Assembly (NCBI RefSeq): GCF_041261205.1
Contig: NZ_JBGCCH010000010.1
Location: 246,561-310,560, forward strand
Direction: 5' to 3'
Origin: Catenulispora sp. MAP5-51
GTDB taxonomy: Bacteria > Actinomycetota > Actinomycetes > Streptomycetales > Catenulisporaceae
Length of the DNA stretch: 64,000 nt
The notes under the pieces were generated by a model that searched no databases, had not been told where the DNA came from, and saw only the letters and a list, made by a program, of their open reading frames with translations. Positions within the stretch are counted from its first letter, which is position 1; each line of letters begins with the position of its first letter. Positions 59,134 through 64,000 of this stretch are shown piece after piece. The position numbers and the translations under genes are program-made.

Positions 59134-61371
59134 TTATGCGATCGGCACTTCCTGGCGCGCATAAGCGTGTGCCGGAGCCGGAGCGGCCGACTTCTCCAGC
59201 GCCAGGCCCGGGACCCACCGCAGGGCCCGCGGCAGCTCCCAGTTCCGCTCGCCCAGCACGCTCATGACCGCCGGGACCAGCAGGCCGCGCACCAGCGTGG
59301 CGTCGAGCGCGACGGCGACCGCCATGCCGATGCCGACCATCTTCATCGGCGCGAACGGCATGAAGGCGAACAGGGAGAACACCGCCACCATGATCATCGC
59401 CGCGCTGCTCACCACCCCGGAGGACGAGCTGACGCCCTTGACCACGGCCTGCTTCGTCGGCACGCCGCGCAGCCGCAGCTCGCGGATCCGGCTGAGGATG
59501 AACACGTGGTAGTCCATGGACAGCCCGAACAGGATCACGAACATGAACAGCGGCAGCCAGGAGATCACCGCGCCGTAGGACTGGAAGCCGAGCTGCTTCT
59601 CCAGGTGCCCGTCCTGGAAGATCCACTTCACCACGCCGTAGGAGGCGCCGACCGACAGCAGGTTCACCGCGATGGCGGTCAGCGGGATCGCCAGGGAACG
59701 GAAGGCCGCGACCATCAGCACGAAGGCCAGCAGCAGGACGAAGCCGATGACGATCGGAGTGGTGCTGTGCAGCCGGTCGCCGAAGTCGGTCTGGCCGGCC
59801 GACTGGCCGCCGACGTTGTACTCGATGCCGGAGACGTGGCCGAGGGTCGCGGGCAGCACCTGGGAGCGCAGGTTCTTCAGCGCGGCCGCGGAGGCGCTGT
59901 CCGCGCCGTCGCCGGCGAGCGGGATCGAGATGGCCTGGTAGCTGCCGTCGGTGCTGGTCTGGGTGGTCACCTGGGCGCCGTTGGGGAGCATCCGCTCCAT
60001 GGCGGTGACCGCGCCGGTGAACGCAGGGCTCTTCAGCACACCCGGGTCGCCGTGCACCAGCAGCTGCGCCGGTGCGGGGCCGCCCGGGAACGCCGTCTGC
60101 ATGCGCTCCAGGGTCTGGCTGATCGGCTTGCCGTGGGTCAGCTCGACGCCGCCCGGGTCCTTGGCCTTCAGGCCGGTGCCGGGGATCGCCAGGGCCAGCA
60201 GCGCCAGCAGCGCAGGGACGCCCCACAGCAGCGGGCGCTTCACCACGTGCCGCACCAGGAAGTTCCAGAACCGCGACTCGCTCGCCACCGTGCGGCGCTT
60301 GCCCAGCAGCGGCACGCGCCCCTTGTCGATCCTGTCGCCGAGCCAGGACAGCATCGCCGGGACGACGGTGACCGAGCCCAGCATCGCCATGCCGACGACC
60401 AGGATCGTGCCCACGGACCAGCCGGAGAAGGCGTCCATCCCGGTAAGGAAGAGACCGCCGAGGCAGGCCATCACGGTCAGGCCGGAGACCACGATGGACC
60501 GGCCCGAGGTGCGCGCCGCGATCCGCAGTGCCTCTCGCGGCGAGCGGCCCAGAGCGCGCTCCTCGCGTTCCCGGCGGATGTAGAACAGCGAGTAGTCGAC
60601 GCCGACGGCCATGCCGATCAGGAGCACCACCGAGGACGTGCTGTCGCTGATCGGCACCCAGTGGCCGGGGATCGCCATCAGCGAGATGCCCGCGACCACC
60701 GCGGTCAGCGCCAGCAGCAGCGGGATCGAGGCGGCGACCAGGGCGCCGAAGACGATCAGCAGCAGGATCAGGGTGACCGGCACCGAGCTGTACTCCGCAC
60801 GCTGCAAGCCGGTGGAGATGATGTCGTTGATCGTCTTGTCGACCGAGGCCGAGCCGGCCTCCTCGACCCGGAGTCCGGGATGCGCCGCCTGGATCTGCCC
60901 GACGGTCGCCAGTGGCTTGGCGACGGTCTTGTCGGCGTTGTCCTTGCTCCCCGCGACCACGAAGGTGACCAACGCGGAGCGTCCGTCCTTGGAGACCAGA
61001 GCCTTGGTCTCCGTGGCGTTGTCCAGAGGGGAGCGGACCTGGGCTGCGGAGTCCGGGATGGCGCGGAGCGCCGCGGCGACGTCCGCGACGCCGCGGCGGA
61101 AGTCCGCGTCGGAGGCGAAGGGCGCGCCCGACCGGCTCTGTACGAGCACGCTCTCCGTCTGCTGGGAGATTCCGGAGGCGTCGAGCGCGCGCTCTGCGCG
61201 CCCCGCCTCGCCGGGGTCGTACGTGGTCTTCTTGGCGCCGGAGGCCATCCCGCCGATCGCCACCGCGGCGATGATCAGGATGAGCCAGCCGAAGACGGTG
61301 GTCTTGCGGTGGCGGGCACTCCAGCCCGCCACCCGTTCCACCACAGGCGGGCGTGCTGTTAGCGTGGACAT
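59134..61371 (-). CDS. MMPL/RND-family transporter
   Basis: A 745-residue transporter with two six-helix repeats, each starting with one helix and a large exterior loop (VFGWLILIIAAVAIGGM; RPLLWGVPALLALLALAIPG). The proton-relay region GMAVGVDYSLFYIRREREE and its counterpart GLSMDYHVFILSRIRE each carry the conserved Asp-Tyr pair. Members move lipids or hydrophobic compounds (MmpL) or drugs. ATG 61371 has GGAGGGG upstream; longer in-frame starts run into the next gene. The neighbouring sensor/regulator operon on the same strand may control it, though a terminator lies between. Confidence 0.94.
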   Translation of the reverse strand: MSTLTARPPVVERVAGWSARHRKTTVFGWLILIIAAVAIGGMASGAKKTTYDPGEAGRAERALDASGISQQTESVLVQSRSGAPFASDADFRRGVADVAAALRAIPDSAAQVRSPLDNATETKALVSKDGRSALVTFVVAGSKDNADKTVAKPLATVGQIQAAHPGLRVEEAGSASVDKTINDIISTGLQRAEYSSVPVTLILLLIVFGALVAASIPLLLALTAVVAGISLMAIPGHWVPISDSTSSVVLLIGMAVGVDYSLFYIRREREERALGRSPREALRIAARTSGRSIVVSGLTVMACLGGLFLTGMDAFSGWSVGTILVVGMAMLGSVTVVPAMLSWLGDRIDKGRVPLLGKRRTVASESRFWNFLVRHVVKRPLLWGVPALLALLALAIPGTGLKAKDPGGVELTHGKPISQTLERMQTAFPGGPAPAQLLVHGDPGVLKSPAFTGAVTAMERMLPNGAQVTTQTSTDGSYQAISIPLAGDGADSASAAALKNLRSQVLPATLGHVSGIEYNVGGQSAGQTDFGDRLHSTTPIVIGFVLLLAFVLMVAAFRSLAIPLTAIAVNLLSVGASYGVVKWIFQDGHLEKQLGFQSYGAVISWLPLFMFVILFGLSMDYHVFILSRIRELRLRGVPTKQAVVKGVSSSSGVVSSAAMIMVAVFSLFAFMPFAPMKMVGIGMAVAVALDATLVRGLLVPAVMSVLGERNWELPRALRWVPGLALEKSAAPAPAHAYARQEVPIA

Positions 61372-61442
61372 GAGAGATCCCCTCCATGGCAGAGCCATCG
61401 ATGTGTGAGAGCTGACGTGACTTGGTGGTGTGGGGTCCTGCC

Positions 61443-61476
61443 GGGCCGGGCGGATGCTGCAACATCTGCCCGGCCC
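61443..61476 (-). terminator. 14-bp hairpin terminating the sensor operon
   Basis: GGGCCGGGCGGATG and CATCTGCCCGGCCC (one G-T) around CTGCAA, 12 bases past the stop of the sensor gene. Confidence 0.75.
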
Positions 61477-61487
61477 GCTTCTTCGGC

Positions 61488-62273
61488 TCAGGAACCTGCT
61501 GACGTACTCAAGGGGCCGGGGGCTTCGAGCACCCGGCGCGCCGGCGCCATCGGGTCGCGTCCGGCGACCACGGCCCGCACGGTGTTCGCATGGACCCGGG
61601 CGGTCGCCACCAGGATGTAGTTCCAGGCCAGCAGCAGGACCAGCGAGGCGACTGCTGCAACAGTCGCGGACTGGTCGCTGCCGATCCAGAAGCCGATGGC
61701 GTCCTTGCCATGCGGACCATGCGGGAAGTAGCCGTACTCCAGGCCGTGATAGCGGTGGCCCTCGAACGTGCGGGGGATGTAGCGGTACCAGATCGGGACT
61801 GTCACGCCGCCCAGGAACGCCGCCCAGACCGTCCAGACGACGGTGTCCAGGATGAACAGGGGGAGGGCCAACAGGGTGAAGTACGTGAGCCCCCGCTGGG
61901 TGATCCGATCCCTCCACACCGCCTTGAGCGTCGCGAAGAAGCCTTCCGCGGTCTCCACCGGAGGCAGCGCGGGGAGTCCTTCGGGGACCACCGCTCGAGC
62001 CCGGCCGCGCTCCAGGACCACGCAGCCGCGGATGAAGTAGGCGCTGCCGATGAGCAACGGCAGGCCGGCCCAGATGATCACCAGTGCCGCGGACGTCACC
62101 GTGATGGTGGTGATCACGCAGAAAAGTGCCAGACAGACGACGAGCGAGGTCAGCAGGTACCAGGCCGAGGCCCAGACGCCGCCGGAGAACAACATGCGCA
62201 GCGGGTTGCGGTACATCCGCAGGCGCTTCCATATAGGGGTCCCGTATAGAGACGCCATGGTCTCGGCATTCAC
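61488..62273 (-). CDS. stand-alone membrane 'Sensor' domain protein
   Basis: A 261-residue protein with four to six hydrophobic segments. LTSLVVCLALFCVITTITVTSAALVIIWAGLPLLIG, then FFATLKAVWRDRITQRGLTYFTLLALPLFILDTVVW, and a last helix VAAVASLVLLLAWNYILVATARV match the PF13796-type Sensor domain normally found in front of actinobacterial histidine kinases. No kinase domain is attached. GTG 62273 is set by the 4-base overlap with the upstream gene (GTGA). With the small membrane protein and regulator it forms a compact three-gene unit. Confidence 0.83.
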   Translation of the reverse strand: MNAETMASLYGTPIWKRLRMYRNPLRMLFSGGVWASAWYLLTSLVVCLALFCVITTITVTSAALVIIWAGLPLLIGSAYFIRGCVVLERGRARAVVPEGLPALPPVETAEGFFATLKAVWRDRITQRGLTYFTLLALPLFILDTVVWTVWAAFLGGVTVPIWYRYIPRTFEGHRYHGLEYGYFPHGPHGKDAIGFWIGSDQSATVAAVASLVLLLAWNYILVATARVHANTVRAVVAGRDPMAPARRVLEAPGPLSTSAGS

Positions 62274-62542
62274 TCGACGCTCCTGAGCATCCGCTCGATC
62301 TCGCCGACCTTCAGATCCAGGGCCCGCAGCTCGGTGAGCAACTGGTCCTGCTTCTCCACCGCCTCTTCCGCGAGCTTGCGGTACGAGGCGAACGCGACAG
62401 CGTCGGCGCGGTGCTTCTGCAACTGGAAGAAGGACACGATGCTGACCGCGATCGCCGTGAAGATGATCCCGACGATCACAATCGCGATGATTCCCCCGTT
62501 CGAACCGCCGCCGCCGCTGGCGAGCACGACTCCGTTGTTCAT
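62270..62542 (-). CDS. small single-pass membrane protein with C-terminal coiled coil
   Basis: A 90-residue protein: one N-terminal membrane helix (GGIIAIVIVGIIFTAIAVSIVSFF) followed by a 55-residue amphipathic, charged helix (YRKLAEEAVEKQDQLLTELRALDLKVGEIERML) likely to form a coiled coil in the cytoplasm. It overlaps both neighbours by 4 bases, so the three genes are translationally coupled. It may link the Sensor protein to the regulator; function unknown. Confidence 0.8.
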   Translation of the reverse strand: MNNGVVLASGGGGSNGGIIAIVIVGIIFTAIAVSIVSFFQLQKHRADAVAFASYRKLAEEAVEKQDQLLTELRALDLKVGEIERMLRSVE

Positions 62543-62910
62543 CCCTTTCCACCCTTCGTGTTCGCGTCCGGCGCGGGTTCCGTGTCCCGGGCCACCGTCT
62601 CGGCGATCGTCTCCGCGTCGAGCGTCAGCGCGAACGGCCTGAGCTCGAAGTACTTCATCGCTTTCCCGTCCTCGGACAGCTCCAGCTGGCCGGCCACCAT
62701 GCCCGCCGTCTCGAGCCGCTCCAAGTGCATGTAGAGCAGGGCCCGGGACAGTCCCAGCCGGCGGGCGAGCTCGCTGACGTGGAGGCGTTCCCCCGCCTGA
62801 GCCGAGCGGTACAGCTCAGCGACGATGCGCAGCCGCTGGGCGTGGCCCACGGCGCCCAGCTTCGCGAGCAGTTCCTCGGTGTTCAGGGCGTCCTCCTCGT
62901 TCGCTATCAC
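62539..62910 (-). CDS. ArsR-like winged-helix regulator
   Basis: A 123-residue DNA-binding protein: LLAKLGAVGHAQRLRIVAEL, then HVSELARRLGLSRALLYMHLERLETAGMV, then a short wing and a 45-residue tail. There is no metal-binding cysteine pair, so it is not a metal sensor of the classic type. GTG 62910 overlaps inverted repeats at 62908-62949, suggesting autoregulation. It is the first gene of the regulator / small membrane protein / Sensor operon. Confidence 0.88.
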   Translation of the reverse strand: MIANEEDALNTEELLAKLGAVGHAQRLRIVAELYRSAQAGERLHVSELARRLGLSRALLYMHLERLETAGMVAGQLELSEDGKAMKYFELRPFALTLDAETIAETVARDTEPAPDANTKGGKG

Positions 62911-62949
62911 CTGTAAGTCGAGACTGACAGGTGCCCGAACAGACTGTCA
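62908..62949. promoter_or_regulatory. two interleaved inverted repeats in a divergent promoter
   Basis: CACCTGT (62908-62914) with ACAGGTG (62927-62933), and TGACAG (62925-62930) with CTGTCA (62944-62949). On the minus strand the last arm is part of TTGACAG, a -35-like sequence. Probable operator of the winged-helix regulator. Confidence 0.55.
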
Positions 62950-62999
62950 AGTGTTCGCATCAGGCCCCTTCAGTGCGCCGCTGCTCTACACTGGAGGGC

Positions 63000-63188
63000 A
63001 TGAGCGAGAACTCGGGCTGGGACGCGGACGAGCGCGTCGTGGACTGGGACGAGCTGTTCGGGGATGTGCTGCCCGAGCAGACCACGGACGATCTCGGCGA
63101 TCGGGATCCCTCCTCGACCTCCGCAGCCGGCGACACCGCGCGGCTGATGGAGCTGCTGGCGGACCGGCCGCCGCACTACGAGGACTGA
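63000..63188 (+). CDS. small acidic protein
   Basis: A 62-residue, strongly acidic protein (MSENSGWDADERVVDWDELFGDVLPEQ ... LMELLADRPPHYED) with no membrane segment. A TACACT -10 (62987-62992) ends 7 bases before the ATG, and GGAGGG sits too close to act as a normal ribosome-binding site, so a leaderless message fits better. Similar short acidic proteins are common in actinomycetes; function unknown. Divergent from the winged-helix regulator. Confidence 0.65.
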   Translation: MSENSGWDADERVVDWDELFGDVLPEQTTDDLGDRDPSSTSAAGDTARLMELLADRPPHYED

Positions 63189-63236
63189 GCAGAGCCGGAT
63201 TAGCCCGCCCGGGATCAGGGAGCTTGACATGAGCTC

Positions 63237-63347
63237 GGGCGACGACTAAGTTTTCACGACGTTGCCCCTTCGGGACGCGCCGCGCGAGCGGGCGATCACC
63301 GGGGGTGATCTTCAGCAGGAACCAATCCGAGAGTCTAGTCGTCGCCC
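63237..63347 (+). ncRNA. candidate structured RNA element
   Basis: GGGCGACGACTA (63237-63248) and TAGTCGTCGCCC (63336-63347) form a perfect 12-bp closing stem around 87 bases that contain a second perfect hairpin, GATCACC-GGG-GGTGATC (63294-63310), and a small CCC-TTC-GGG loop. No credible protein covers it. It lies between the small acidic protein gene and the rrn promoters. It could be a small RNA or a multibranch leader; I recognise no known family. Confidence 0.4.
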
Positions 63348-63534
63348 TCTGGGCGTCGGCAGCGTCGTGGTCTCCTGGTGTGTCGAACATTGGATATCTC
63401 ATCCAAACGGCCGGCGAACGGCCGATTTGGAGAGGGAAACAAGTACCGATACAGTTCTGGAGCACCGCAGCGGAACGGAAGTTCCGAAGCGGACCGAAGG
63501 CCAGGTGGAAGCGCAAGACGCAAAAACGATCTGC

Positions 63535-63619
63535 TAAGATCGGAAATGCGAAAGGCGGGAAACCGGCCGGAAGTGAAAATCGCAAGAAATTGCGAAAGCC
63601 GCGGAGGATCTGCTAAGAT
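63535..63619 (+). promoter_or_regulatory. tandem rrn promoters
   Basis: Two TAAGAT -10 hexamers (63535-63540 and 63614-63619), each inside the same sequence GATCTGCTAAGATC, 79 bases apart. The second has TTGCGA 18 bases upstream. They lie 300-390 bases before 16S. Confidence 0.6.
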
Positions 63620-63920
63620 CTAAAGCGAAGCAAGACAAAAGAAAAACAGCAAGACCTGACAACGCCGGGTCGCAGCCGATCGGAACGAAGGTTCTGAGAC
63701 GAGTGGTTCGGGCGTCTGTTACTTGAGAACTCAACAGTGTGCCGATTAATTTCGATGCCATGCGACCTCGGTCCTGCGCCCCTTGTTGGGCGATGGTCCG
63801 AGAGTCTTGAACACATGGTTGGTAGACGACTCCCGACCCCCGTCGGGATGTTCGGTCTACTTGCCAGGTGACTCTTCTGACACCGTCGCCGACCTTATTC
63901 CGGTTGGCTGGTGATAATCA
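63620..63920 (+). other. rrn leader
   Basis: Transcribed spacer before 16S. It contains CTTGAGAACTCAACAGTGTG (63723-63742), the conserved antitermination/processing region of actinobacterial rRNA leaders. No protein gene. Confidence 0.65.
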
Positions 63921-64000
63921 TCAATGGAGAGTTTGATCCTGGCTCAGGACGAACGCTGGCGGCGTGCTTAACACATGCAAGTCGAACGGTGAACCGCCTT
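63921..64000 (+). rRNA. rrs: 16S ribosomal RNA (5' part, cut by window end)
   Basis: The sequence GAGAGTTTGATCCTGGCTCA is the universal 27F region, followed by GGACGAACGCTGGCGGCGTG and AACACATGCAAGTCGAACGG. Only the first 80 bases are present; the mature 5' end is estimated from alignment to known 16S starts. Confidence 0.98.

Noticed and set aside
63305..63616. Overlapping plus-strand frames before 16S
   Set aside because: They cover the rrn promoter region, with no start signals or recognisable sequence.
1..64000. CRISPR arrays, insertion sequences, integrases, prophage genes or att sites
   Set aside because: No regular spacer-repeat array, transposase or integrase motif was seen. tRNA-Arg at 52481 has no adjacent integrase or duplicated 3' end.

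Overview
High-GC actinomycete chromosome. The evidence is very GC-rich codon usage, FbiC (coenzyme F420 biosynthesis), LLM-fold oxidoreductases, LysM-BTAD and DUF5302 proteins, and many starts that look leaderless. The window ends 80 bases into a 16S rRNA gene. A Catenulispora-like genus is a guess from the cell-wall-binding-repeat protein and gene mix; the 16S stub is too short to place it.

Region 1 (1-36.9 kb) is a scattered catabolic island for an unidentified carboxylic, probably cyclic or steroid-like, substrate. It holds three LLM flavin/F420 oxidoreductases, fbiC, three AMP-forming acyl-CoA ligases, a short ADP-forming-type ligase, an Ltp-like thiolase with a DUF35 partner, two enoyl-CoA hydratases, two SDRs, a zinc alcohol dehydrogenase, a flavin reductase, a cyclase-family hydrolase, an overlapping acyl-CoA dehydrogenase pair, an isochorismatase-like protein and a TetR regulator. 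Eight copies of one 6-3-6 palindrome (consensus AYCTGACGNNNCGTCAGRT) sit in front of these genes and nowhere else that I found, so I read the island as one regulon. Unrelated genes interrupt it: an ECF sigma pair, a GT-C-like membrane protein, and a short Tad/Flp-type locus (LysM-BTAD protein, CpaF/TadA ATPase, ParA-like protein) with its own good promoter.

Region 2 (37-47 kb) carries a NirB-like FAD reductase, a small lipoprotein, purU, a SigE-type sigma factor with its membrane partner, and a TetR regulator divergent from an M24 peptidase-fold / EphD-like hydrolase-SDR fusion / di-iron protein operon. It ends with a Cds1-like PLP enzyme.

Region 3 (47-64 kb) is mostly envelope and signalling: an exported protein with PKD-like and cell-wall-binding repeats, a polysaccharide deacetylase, a ThrE-type exporter, DUF5302, tRNA-Arg(CCT), a Ser/Thr kinase with a beta-propeller, a universal stress protein, an ECF sigma factor, and an ECF41 sigma factor facing a broken partner gene behind an intact ECF41-type promoter. 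Then come an MMPL transporter, a regulator / small membrane protein / sensor operon, a structured intergenic element, and the rrn promoters with the start of 16S.

All functions are read from motifs and family knowledge; no database search was run.
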